From Alligator mississippiensis (Eukaryota; Chordata; Crocodylia; Alligatoridae), in contig NC_081826.1 in assembly GCF_030867095.1 (NCBI RefSeq), forward strand, positions 250,150,251-250,214,250: 64,000 nt of DNA. The letters run 5' to 3'. The stretch's first letter is position 1; each line of letters opens with the position of its first letter. The notes below the pieces were generated by a model that was not told where the DNA came from, searched no databases, and worked only from the letters and a program-made list of their open reading frames with translations. Both the position numbers and the translations under genes were made by a program. Of this stretch, positions 1 through 55,600 are shown in pieces.

Positions 1-1189
1 GAAAGGGGGAAAAAAGAATAGAAACTGCATTCAATTTAGGTGCATTCATCAGAAGTAAAATTTAAAGCCATGTCTCCCAGTCTTCCATTAGTCTTCCACA
101 AGACTTTCATTTCTTTCCCATAATCCTAACCATTGAACCAAAAGGAAAGGAGAATTCAGAACAAACTTCATTCTGAAGCAACACAGAATAGAAATAAGTT
201 CAGAGAGCAGTCCAGCATACCAATTGGTAAAGCTAGTGTGCAGAATGTGATGCTATAGTTGTCCTGTTACTTGCTGTGAGAGTTGTCTGACAAGGAAAAA
301 AGGATCATGCCATAGTATAAAGCTTGCAATACGTGGAAAGAGACTTTCTTCTACACTCAGGACCTTGGTGAGCCAGGTTGGCTCATTAGCCTAAAACACA
401 GAAATTCCCTGCTGTTACATATGTTTTTATAAACATGGAAGTTTAAGGTTAAGAAATAATGAAGCAGCATTGAATCTAGCATTCTAGCTTTTTAAAATTA
501 AGACTAAAATGACAGAGCACTGAGAATGAAATTCCATTTTGGCCATTTCCTATGGGTCGCTGGATTGTTTTGTAAGAGCTGCATTGCGTGCAGGCTGTGT
601 CCTTCTTTCTAAGACGGTTCCAACCTGCCCTACTCCTCTACCCTGTTATCTCACTGTATCCTAGAGCGCTGCCTTTGCTCCACCAACTGCACCAGTCTTT
701 CCCACCCACGCTGCCCCTCCATCAGGCGCATGCGTCCTTTGGTACGCCGTATGCCTGAGACTAGGCATACAGTCCAGTAGCTAAAGGCCAAATGCAGACT
801 GGCTGGCAATGTGCAGCTGCACTTTGAACTTTTTTGAGCTGCGCAAAGGCAATTCACAGTATTTCTTTTCCAAGTTTAGGAGAAGTGCAATGATCTCCAA
901 GTCGGGCATTTCCTGTCAGTCACTGAGAAGGGACCTCCACAAGAAGTCCTGCCAGTTCCTGGCGACAAGCTCTCCCTACAGATGTCAAAGAAGGCTGCAG
1001 CAGGATTGGTGGGGCCCCTGGACTGAAGCAGCTCCCCAGGAGATCTGAGGGGCGGTGGCCAGAGCGGTGCCATGGCGCGCTGCCCGCTTCCATGAACAAG
1101 ACTTTGGAAAGACACGGCGCCCGATGAGAAGCACCTCGGTGGCAACCCTCATGCCACTGTCCACCAAGGGCACCAGGAGTGTCAGCCGC
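1..1189. other. Upstream flank of ACOT12, no gene recognised
   Basis: The sequence is AT-rich to about 550, then rises in GC toward the CpG island. No conserved protein-like frame, RNA gene or clear repeat is seen. Short open frames here lack homology signals. Confidence 0.5.
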
Positions 1190-44979
<43,790 letters not shown>

Positions 44980-45365
44980 GTAAAATCACATGAGAGCTCT
45001 AAATAATATCAGCAGACGTTTCTACAATCCTGCATGCATGCACGATCAGTCTCAATATCTGCATCTCTGTCAGAATGAAATATTTACTTTGAGCTACACA
45101 GCTAATTGAGGGCCTGATGCTGAGGGTAACTGAGTTCTTGTAACTCCCATTGGATTGGTCTGATTAAACTGTAAATTCAGCTTTATACATTTAAAGGGAG
45201 TAAATTTTGGCTCTGGGTATGCCTTCCACAGGTGTAGAGAAGGGCAGGACTCAACCACATAGGATGTTATAAAATAGGAGAGAATTTCACACTTACAAAT
45301 TCATATTAGACCTAATGGAACTGAATCAGTTCTTATGACAATAAATGCATACATTTTTCATGTAA
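44980..45365 (+). other. ACOT12: ACOT12 3' untranslated region (shortest likely form)
   Basis: The first AATAAA after the stop codon is at 45340-45345, giving a 3' UTR of roughly 380 bases. The cleavage point is inferred; transcripts could run further. Confidence 0.6.
45340..45345 (+). terminator. ACOT12: Candidate ACOT12 poly(A) signal AATAAA
   Basis: This is a canonical hexamer 361 bases downstream of the ACOT12 stop codon, on the coding strand. Confidence 0.6.
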
Positions 45366-47712
45366 CAGGAAGCATCATACTCTCTGGCCTGGCTGTCCAC
45401 TACCTTACATATTGGTTTGGTATTGACATGTGTGAAAAAGTGAGTATAATCTGCTGCTCTTTTGACTACATAGCCACTTTGCACACACATAAATACCTGC
45501 ACAAGATGCAGGGGAGTGGAGAATCTGGTCCCAGAAGTAAAAAATATGATACTGCACAGGCAAAGAAGAGTGTATTAGCTTGTCTTCTCCACTAAGAATT
45601 ACAGTTGCACTTTACTCCCTTGCTCATTAATAGTGTGTATTTACTTTATCTATTGTTCTTAATAGAGTTTCATAAATTACTGTGCAGCTCCAGTCAGAGG
45701 GCTGTCATGATTTCTGCTACAAATATCTTTTTGGAAGGGTTTCAAACTCAGTTCCAAAAATGTGTTCTGGACCAAAGTAATTGTAAGATGCTGGCCTCCT
45801 TTCTAATGCACTTTGAAGGCTAATGGTGCAAAGTGTCAGAGCTTGGTACTATTATTATTGTTAGAGCATTGAAGAAGTGTGGAAAAATAGTACACCAAGA
45901 ATTCAAGCCAAGTTAAATTATAGCTCAAAAAGAATGCTGGTTTTAAAGGCCTCTTTTTTTGCACTGATCTGTTTTGTTTAAAAAATTATTATAATTGCAG
46001 GTGATCAAGGCATATAGTGACTAGTCTTTGGATGAATTTAAATGGTAAAAAGCTAGGTCTCATGTCAGTGCCACCTAAGGACTGATACTCCTGGTATGAT
46101 GGATTGGTTCATTCTTGGTCCAGCTCCCTTTGAAGTCAATGGCAATAGTCTTACTGATTTCAGTTGCAACTGGATCAAGGCCATGGTCATAAAGTAATAG
46201 GATACCCCGTGCCTCCTTATTTTATGTGGTCTCTGGGAATGCCCCCTTCATGTATGAGGGCCTAGACTTAGGTTTCACAAGGACAACCCCTACAGTACCA
46301 TGAAAGTAGGCGTTTTGTCTCCAGCCTCCTCGTTTCTTACTGTAGCTGTTTTACTTCCATCAGCCTTTGCACTCCTGGCAGAGACTTCACCCTTTTGAGG
46401 AGTGATGCTAGCACCAGGTTTTTGCTGTCAGTCCAGACAGTCTTCTCAAAGTAAGGTAGAAGTTATCAGCCAAGTGGAACCCAGGCTTTAAAAGCCACTA
46501 GTATAGCGTGGAAAAAGCATTCAGTTTGGAGAATATGTTGTCAGAAGCACCTCTCTGCTTCCCCACAAACCACCTAGATTCCACCCCACTTCTTCCCTAT
46601 GTCTCTGTGGTCTTTAAAGGCTGACACTATATTTGACGGTGCTGCTGGGTCTGTACATGGCTATTTGCACACACCCCTTGTGGACATGTACTGATATCCA
46701 TGGCCCAAAAAAGTCAGGGCACCCTGAGAGCCACAACTAACAGGTGTTGGACTGAGGAGGAGGAAGAGGCCTCTCCTATGTATTTGTCCAGGGGACATAG
46801 TCAGGAAGCTGAAGACCTGTGTTCTAGACCCCTTCTCTCTCCCCGGCCCCCGTCCAGGCAGAGTTTGGATCTGCACCTCTCTGACTTTTTAGGAATTGAA
46901 CTACAGGATAGGCATTAGCTAGGCCCTTCTCTGGTACTCATTTTGTCGCTGGCTCCACCCAGGCAGCCAAGAGAGGGAGACAGAGGCACTGCAATGCAGC
47001 TCCATGACCAAGGCAGTCACACGGCACCTGGGGTAGTACTGGTTCCTGCCATGCCATGCCATGAAAGGCAGTAAGAACCGTTTTTGCAGCTCGCCATCCC
47101 CCTCTCAACACTCAAGCTTCTGGAGGGAGGGATGTAGAAGATATTGAGGATGAGGAGGAAGACAGTAAGTCAGAGACCAGTGAGATGGCTCAGTGAGATG
47201 GCTGCTTTCCCAGTGGAGAGGGAGGATTTTGGGGTCTAATGAGATGGACGCTTGTTCCCAGTGAGGTGGAAACTTTCATACCGCACTGTCATGGGTCTAC
47301 TTTTTCCAATGACCATTAAAAGCAAAGACAAGGATTCAAGTTCAGCCCCTTTCTAGGCAAAAAAGGACCTTGTGTCCAGATTGCTGGCTTGTGGGACAGA
47401 TGCTCTAATCACTTAGCTGTTTGGGTAAAATATAAAAGCATCTTCCTCCTCTATTTTGTTTTCCAGGCCTTGTTTCCAGGTACACATAGATGTCATCACC
47501 GTGTGCTGTTTTAAAAATGCCATTCACACAGCTCAAAAACTGCCACTTAGCCAAACAAGGGAAATGGAAGGCCACCCTAGGCAGCTGGCACCTCAGGATG
47601 GACTCCAGACCCATGTCAGGTGCTCAGTTCCCCCATGTGCAACCCATGGGGACAGTTAGGACACAAAATAAAGCGAGCATGGCGCACTAAAGCGCCTTCA
47701 GGCCTCACCCAG

Positions 47713-47940
47713 CCGAAACAGCATCTGCACATGCGCTGCTACAGAGGTTTTTACTCTGCAGCAGCATAGTACTTGTAAATAGTAATATACAAATATACAA
47801 GTAGTAAATACAAGTACTATGCTGCTGCAGAGTAAATTAGTTTACTTCAACCTAATAGGGAGGCATGTGTAGTTGTGAGACATTTACTATGCAGCTAACT
47901 ATCCTACTGCACAGTCAACATCCTGTGTAGATGCGCCCAG
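47713..47940. mobile_element. MITE, GGGTGCATCTACA family, copy 5, with 28-bp internal hairpin
   Basis: The right end GTGTAGATGCGCCCAG and a decayed left end (CAGCATCTGCACATG) match the family. Inside, 47750-47777 and 47809-47836 are a perfect 28-bp inverted repeat (arm core CTCTGCAGCAGCATAGTACT) around a 31-base AT-rich loop. Confidence 0.75.
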
Positions 47941-50773
47941 TATGTATGTCACATATTTGTATATATCTCTATGTAATCATTTGAACTGTGTTTTTTACAA
48001 ATGTATGTTTTACAAATTATTTACTGAATAAAAATCACTGAAGTGATGCTAATTATTTACCATGAGTCCTCTTGTTTTATAACGGGTGGCATATTGAACA
48101 GCAACTCCTTTCAGCAGTATGTTGTCATGCTCAGCATCTAGGCTTAAATATTAATGGGAGTAAACGTATTGTAATAGGGATGGTAATGCCAGGTCCTAAT
48201 GACTCAGGACAGACCTGGGGCAGGGCCCCTTTAAGATGCATTTCCAGCTTCATCCACATTGCAGGTGAGGGTAGAGTACTTGAGAATGTGCTGAAGAGTC
48301 TAGAGCTTGCATGTTTGGAGGATATTGGAGCTCCCAGGGTAGGGTGGCAGGGAATGCAGGAGCCAGGAACAGCCACTGGAAGTTGTGGTGGCATTGATGC
48401 CTAGGGTGGTGGACCTAGGGATGTGAAGATGATGCAGTGACTGTGGCAAGGACCAGAACCACTGGAGAGTTGACACCATGGAGTCTTAGGGAGAGCCAGT
48501 GAGACAAGCATCACCAGAAGAAAGACGCTGGCTGTAGAGCCCCAGAAGTAAGGTAGGAGGAGGGTTCAGGTGTTGTTATATGTTGAGCTATAAATATGAC
48601 CTTGAGGCTAGCCTCATAGTTAGGAAGGACCTGGACCTAAAACCTGAGCATAAGGGGTAGGTTTGGATTCCCCTACCATAATCCTACCTAGTATAAAAGG
48701 TGAGTGTTAGTTATGTCTTGAAACAAGGAATATGTTTTCTGTGAGAAATAGAATTACTGAAGTTGGAAAAGACTGGTCTATTATTGCCTGGAAAGAGAGG
48801 GTACAGCCATGTGGCATGATTAATATGGAATGATTTACCTTGTGTTTTATTAGTAAACATATGCTGAAGTAAGAGGCAGACGCATGACCAGTTCTCCTTA
48901 TCCAGCTCTGTGACATAGGTGCTATTACAACATCTGGCCCATAGGTGGCAAGGAAGCTAGTTTGCATTGTATACAAATAGTTGCCCCAGGGTGAAAGTGA
49001 CTGAGGAAGTGGATACACAACTAGTATAAGTATTGGTGTAGGACACAGTAGTTTCCATGAGAGAGAGAACTTTACCCTGAAGTGGATTAGCTCACAGTAG
49101 CATACAACTGTGTATTTTATCTGTTCCACTTACTCCTTATAAGGCAAAGCTAGTTTACACTATAAGCAGACATGTCATGGTCTGTACCTGGAGCCCGTGT
49201 TATTTCTATGAAAACAACTGCATGCTGGGGCACTGCATCCTAGAGAAGACACTTCTGGGATATTAAAGCCCAGGACAGGATGGAAGGGGGTTTGAATGCC
49301 CCACCAGGGATACTACAGGCTCAGTCACAGTCCAGCCTTGCTAAAGCTGCTGCATAAGTCAGGTTGTGCAGTACAAACAGGTACATGCCTTGTGCAATTA
49401 ACTGCAAGCTTTTGGTAACGTTACTGACTGCCACACATACTGGTTCTGTATGAAAACAGCAGCAGAAACCAGAGAACATAGCAGGGCTACAAGCTAACCA
49501 AACCAGATTGGTGTCTCTGCTACTCTCTATGAATATAGGTATTTTAGGGAGGTTGAACTTCAATAGCTGAATGTTAGCATTACCCTTGTGGTGTTTGCAT
49601 GAAGTTTGCCTCAGTCATGCCACTAGAAACTGCTGTTATTAGGGGCTGTGGCAATGCTCAGTTACCAGCCTCAAAAGAAAATGGGTTCTGTGCTGCACCC
49701 ACTTTGCATCAGCTTTGTTTTGGCAAAGTTCATGGTAGCCCCTTTTGCACGTTGCTGAACTTGCCTAACAGCCTTGGTGCAATATCACCCCACAGCTGTC
49801 ACTGGTACAGAAATGTTTCTGGGGGAAATGCTGAGCTATGAGGTGGCATAGCTGAGGCAGTCCTGTTCCCATTACAATAACCCCTATCTATGGTACCTAT
49901 GGCAATGGAGAGGTAGGTCAGCATAGAGGTTTCCATTAAGTATTTCTACTGCAGGAGCTAAACAGCACCATTTGCCCCTCCTTGCCAAGTTTCAGCTCCC
50001 CAGTGCAGAGTGCTATAGAGAAAAATAGAGTCAACCAATGGAAAACATGGAGTGCATCCACCAGAATCCCTCTGGTCAAGTCTACAGGTAATCTCTACAT
50101 TCTTTTTTCCTACTGATTGTACGCTCTTGAGTTTTCACAAACTGAATACATGTATTCAGAGAAGGTTGATGGGCTACTCATCAGGACAAATATGGATCTG
50201 GAAGGCACAGACAAGCAATTTAAAGATACGTTGAAAGGTAAGTGATTTGTGGGGGAAAAAATAAGACCAGACCCAGGGAATTTATTAAACAAAGCAGAAG
50301 CAACTATCACAATAGAAAATTCAACTTCTTTTAATATTTTAAAAAGCAGAGTTGATTTTAACAATGTATAAATAAACTATTTAAACAATTATTTCTGTTT
50401 TCTTGTTTACTATAAAAAACTGCAAACATGCCAAATCAGCAACAGCGCCAGAACTTGACCCCAGGTCTCCCCAAGCCTATACTTAATGTACTAAGCCATG
50501 ATGCCTTTCAGAAAGCATGAAGATTATCCGATAGTCATGATACTTTCATAAAATGGGCAAGTTAATTTAAAAATAGACAGTTAAATGAATACCTTGACCA
50601 CTATTTAATTGTCCTTCAAACATGAACTGTCAGTTGCTTTAGAATTTGGTACACAGTGCCCCATCACTGCAGTTCTGAGTCCAGGCTTCAAGGATCTGGG
50701 GTATTAGGCAACAGTAACCAAGACATTAGCAATTCGAGTTTGGTACTGAATGCACCAAACCTAGGCCTTAACA

Positions 50774-50956
50774 CAGGGGTGGGCAAAATGCGACCTGTGA
50801 GCCGCCTGCGGCCCTCCAGACCATTCTATCTGGCCCATGGGGCCCCTAAAAAATTTAGAAAATTAATATCTGCCCCTGACTGCCTGTCATGCGGCCCTCA
50901 ATGGCTTGCCAAAACTCAGTAAGCGGCCCTCCGCCCAAAATAATTGCCTGTCCCTG
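50774..50956. mobile_element. hAT-type non-autonomous element (CAGGGGTGGGCAAA ends)
   Basis: The left end is CAGGGGTGGGCAAAATGCGA and the right end TTGCCTGTCCCTG, inverted copies with a few changes. The interior has the usual GCGGCCCTCC words. Flanks ccttaaca and ccttagta match at 6 of 8 positions, consistent with an 8-bp hAT duplication. Confidence 0.85.
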
Positions 50957-51070
50957 CCTTAGTAGTACCCACTATAATAGTAGAGTGCTGAAAAGCCCCT
51001 TGTCCCGGCCACGTAGATACATTTCTGTGGTTTTGTTCCTGCTACCATGTAAAGCATTAACAAACATGAC

Positions 51071-51499
51071 ATGGCTTCAAGGAGGCCATGTGGTAAACAT
51101 ACAGTTATCCAAATGACTTTGGTGACAGCAAACAAAGCTGGAGCACTGAGTTTCTTAATACTCGAAGGGATTTGCAGAGACAACAGACACTGTGTGGATG
51201 TTTTAGAAAACAAGATTTGCTCCACATGGGATTATATGCCTGTAATTAAACAAAATTCCTCCAAAATCAGGACAGCAAAGGGGCATAATGGAGACATGGT
51301 CTTCAGCATCCCAGTGTTATTAACAATTGAAAGCCATCAAATCAAAAGATCAACACCAGAAGAGGGAGCAAATTTCCCTGAGCAACATTATCCAGGAACA
51401 GTGCTGGTGTATGAACAAGTTGTGAAAAGTTCAGAGCATTCTCTCATTCTGGTCCGGTTAGCTACAGATGTCCTGCTATTGCTACTGGCTACACGATAA
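51071..51499 (+). other. Unassigned 142-codon open frame, possible gene or element fragment
   Basis: The frame begins MASRRPCGKHTVIQMTLVTA and ends LATDVLLLLLATR. It is long for this AT-moderate intergenic DNA and balanced in composition. The segment STPEEGA, some 30 residues, then LATDVLLLLLA loosely resembles an E-E-A-D...D-T-D-V pattern in certain transposon-like proteins; this is a weak impression. It has no promoter, splice or poly(A) context that I can support, so it may be chance or a decayed element. Confidence 0.25.
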
Positions 51500-52474
51500 G
51501 GCTCTCAGCAATGCTGAATTTAATCACAACACAACCAGCTTCAAATCCACTGCAAGGTGTTATATGTCCCTGATCATATATTACCATACTCTATGGATGG
51601 AGCAATCAGGAAAATATGCCCCAGGAAGAAGGGAATGCTTTCAAAGACAGGGAAGGAACCACTCACTTTGACTTCCTGGCCCCCTGCTTGCCAAAGTAAG
51701 GGGCCCCAAGCTTGCAGACAAATGCACTAGCATTTGTAAAAAGATGATCTCACTACTTTTAAGAAGCCAGACAGATTTGAAAGCCAGGACAAACCAGGAC
51801 CCCACTAGAGTGTCTAAGACAGCTTAGGACAACCAGGGTCCTCTTGCAGAGAGAGAAACTCTTGATAAAACAGAACTGTGAAGCCCTTTGGCTGCCTCCG
51901 AAACAGTGTGTTCATGACCAGTACTTTACAAAGGCTGTGCTGGCCACTGAAATCCACTTGGATCTTTAGTCAAACTTGGATTATTGTAGACAGCTATGAC
52001 AGGTGAAGCTGCAGGGTGCAAAAGGCTGACAGCACACAGCAGCCCAGCTTCCTACTCAGAGAAGTGAAGTTGGGGGGATGACCTCAGAGACCACAAAGGA
52101 AAAAAGAGGTTCAGTTAGATCCCCAAACCATGGCCACCACATACCATCTTTTTAAATATATTGTTTGCTGCATTGCTGTTTCTCCCCAAGTTTGTTTTGT
52201 TTAGGAGGCAGTCTCACAGGAAATTGAAGATTTAAAAACTAGGTTTGACAGGGAGAGAAAAGTAGGATGCCTGCAGCATGACTGACCCAGTATTGTTGCC
52301 CATGGGCCAGCAAGAGATTGGGGACATCTATATTAAGAGAGCAGACAGGACTGTAGGAAGCTGTGACAAAAAAAAACCTTAGTTACACAGGAGTCATTTT
52401 AGCAATTGCAATTTGGCCAACTTAGTGGAGCCAACGAGGAGCAGTAATGGTAAGCAGTCCCCATTCAGAAGAGG

Positions 52475-52480
52475 TTTATT
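52475..52480 (-). terminator. ZCCHC9: Candidate ZCCHC9 poly(A) signal AATAAA
   Basis: TTTATT on the + strand reads AATAAA on the - strand, only 15 bases past the TGA. If used, the 3' UTR would be unusually short, about 35-45 bases. Another AATAAA lies far downstream at 50281-50286, so a longer UTR is possible. Confidence 0.4.
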
Positions 52481-52495
52481 CCATCAGAGTAGGTA

Positions 52496-52611
52496 TCAGA
52501 AGTTAACAACTTTAGGCATTTTTACTTTTGTCTTTTGTGGTTTAGGGCTTTCTAGAATGTCTTCGTGGTCTGCGCTCATCCCTCGGGACCATCGGCCAAC
52601 TGTTACCTGAT
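52496..52611 (-). CDS. ZCCHC9: ZCCHC9 last coding exon and stop
   Basis: It encodes DQVTVGRWSRGMSADHEDIL, then ESPKPQKTKVKMPKVVNF, ending in TGA (52496-52498). The acceptor on the minus strand is gttttacag. It matches the human tail VTVGRWAKGMSADYEEILD and PKVVNF. Confidence 0.95.
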
Positions 52612-55600
52612 CTGTAAAACAAAAACAGATGATGTATGTTTGTTCTTGAAAACAGAGTTATCACACAGTCAGAGATGGTGCTCACAGGTTTAGGCATAAA
52701 ACTGATAAAGAAGAAGGTCTTGAGTTCTCATACAAGTTCTGACCCCTCGTCACCTCAAGTGAGTTATTTAACCTCTGTTTTGAAAACTCAGCTCCCTCCC
52801 AAGGCTCAAAGGGTCCAGTAATCATTGTCAGTTCCCGGGAACAGAGACTGCACAAAGTGCACAGCTTAACAATTATTTTCTTAGCAGGGATTCACCAAGA
52901 TTCTCCCATTTCCACAGTGGGTTAAAATAGAATTCTGGCCAGTCTATAAAATGTTTAATGAAAGCCTTAGTGTACTCTCATCCCTGGAAAATAATCCTCT
53001 TTGTGAAGAAGTGGAGTAGGGACCTACTTAATTTGCAGTTTCATGGATTATTTTTTTTTTTTTTTTGGGGGGGGGGGGAAATCATAAAATCTGGGATTGT
53101 CTGCTAAATCAACAGCAGCAGCAGTAAAAGCTGGTGCCCCAGGGGGAGCCAGTGGTCCTTGCTGCCAGGAGGGGAAGGTGCTGGCTGGCAGAGAGGTATG
53201 AAGAGCAGCAGACAAGATGGTGGCTGCCCCCTTGTCCTTCCTCCCCTGCCAAGGCCTCTGCCAATCAGCATCAAGAACGTTTTAGTTTTCAGACAGTTTA
53301 AAACAGATTGTTGAGAAGTCAACTAAAGCTGCGAGTTTGTTGAATCACAGGTATTGAATCTGAGCATCAACCACATGGGATTTCAGATTTCCTCAAAGAT
53401 AAAGCAACAGTTTTTGCATTACAGGCTGAGAAGCTTTTGCACATTTTTTTCTAATAATCCATAGTGACCAGGAATGCTAAAGAGCAAATTATTACACAGA
53501 TCACCATTATCCCATATCAAACCAATAAAGAACCAGCCAATCCCACTAGATTAAAAATAAATAAATACATCTTCTACAGTTGGAACACCAAGAACTCAGA
53601 TATTTTATATCATATAGTAATGAGTGATGAAGAAACATGGAGCAATAAACAGAGTATCACACCAATGTCATAACAGGTTACAAATCCAAAGGTACTAAAA
53701 CAACCTACAGGAAAGCAGGAAAAACAGCTGAACACAAATCAAAATGACTAAATCATTATTGTGGCGCACACAATCAGTTATTCCTCAGTTCCCTCTTATA
53801 GGTAAAACCCCAGCATGGAGATTACAGAAAGATATTTCTCAAAACGAAGGAGTAGCCTCAGTTATTAGAAGTCAGAAATATCCTACTTGTCAATTAAACT
53901 GTGTCTCCCCAAAAGAGATGATTTTATAAGAAAAAAAAAAAAATGAGAGAAATAATGAGAGCCTAAGTAAACTCAGCAGATAAATTAAGAGGAAAAGGGG
54001 TGAAACCAAACAGAAAAAAAACCCACAATGCTTAATTCTTCAGCATTATCGGTAAATAATGTACATGTGTTTTTAATCTAGAGCTTCCCCAGATACCTGA
54101 AAACACACAGCACTAATTAGCAAGAGGTTGATTAAAGTGTTCCTTTACACAATCCAAAGGCAACATCTAAGCGAGAAAGATGTTTCTCCAACCTGGACCT
54201 TTCATATCAATCTTGATTAATAATGAATGTTTGAGTCCTTTGGCTGTTGTAAGAATGTTTCTTCTCATTCACCAATTAATATCTATTCCCTCTACATTTC
54301 TCTTAAATGCAGGAGGTAAGGAGGATTTCTAGTCTTTTAATTTTGGATTTTTCTCTCTCTTCTATTAGCATCAGGTACCTGCCTGCCACTCAGATCCTTC
54401 TGAGGTAGCATCTCACATTTAAATTGATGTGATTATTCTAAATTTCATTGCTACCCCTGGGGATCAGCCTAACAACCATTCTGTCAGTGTCACTCTGCCA
54501 CCACTTGAGCAAGCAGAGAGCAGCAGCACAGGAACTAGAGCTGTCTCTAGCCAGACTGGTTCACATTATCTTCTAACTTAAGGGTTAGAGCCTACCTTTA
54601 AATTTTGCAGAAATATAATTTATCCTTCATAATTATACCAGTTTTGTACTTGCTACTAGTGAGAGGATTTTTCAAGCCTTGTTTATAGATCTCATTATTT
54701 CAAGTCAGGCGGAGAAAAATACAATGGTTTTGCTGCAGATAAATTACATTTTCCTTAGGTCTCACCTGAGTTCTGGTTTTCTGGACAGTCTTTTTTAAAG
54801 TGTTCCACTGATCCACAAAGCCTGCAGCAGCCTCCTATTAAAACAGAAACATCCAAAACTATTGTTTAACAACTGGAAAAAAAATATCTCTCTGATCTAA
54901 GCTTTATACATACTGACTTACCTGCACAACAGGAAAGGCATACATTTAATGTTTTGGTTTTATATTAAGTTAAAGATACAGTACAAATTAAAACATTTCC
55001 TTTAAAACAAAAATCAGAGGCCTCCTAGACTTCCAGGTAAGATGAAATAACTTGTTGCAGTATGAGATCTACTGTATGCATATGGACAAGTGATTTCCTC
55101 TACATCTCCACTCCCCAACTGTGAAACAGGGACAATGCCTTTGTAAAGCACTGAGATCTTAACTACAGATAAAGACTTATTACTCTGAAACTATCATTTG
55201 TGTAACATTTTCGTGGAAGTCTTCACACTTATTTGAAACTCTATAGTTTCCTCCAGATCAAGCTCTGCTCGAAGATCCCAGCATTCACAACTACTTTTGG
55301 ATTAATGGAAGCTGCATGTGGGCATTAAATTGCAATATTTGGCCTTTTGAGAAAGGCCATCAGAAAGGCTATCAGAAATCCAGCCAGTTTTAAACAAAAG
55401 TGAAGTCATGTGATTCTGCCAATTTAAGGCTTTATAATCATACTTGTCTATTTTAATGTGAATGCTTCCCCCCACCATGATGTTTGCCGAAAGTCTTTCA
55501 TAGAGTAAGAAGATAAACTCATGGGAAATACTAGAAGACTAATAGTTATCTGTAGAAAGGAAAAAGGTAGAGTAGATTGCTCTAATCCCTTTATAAGCTT

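Larger units (their letters stand above)
45370..52470. other. Intergenic region between ACOT12 and ZCCHC9 (convergent)
   Basis: This 7.1-kb stretch contains one MITE (47713-47940), one hAT-type element (50774-50956) and an unassigned open frame (51071-51499). About 46131-46182 resembles an old dispersed repeat. The rest holds short compositional frames only; no RNA gene was seen. Confidence 0.6.

Noticed and set aside
48072-48404. 110-codon open frame containing LGLNINGSKRIVI
   Set aside because: It faintly recalls a reverse-transcriptase segment (LGL-IN-KT), but no neighbouring RT blocks support a LINE call.
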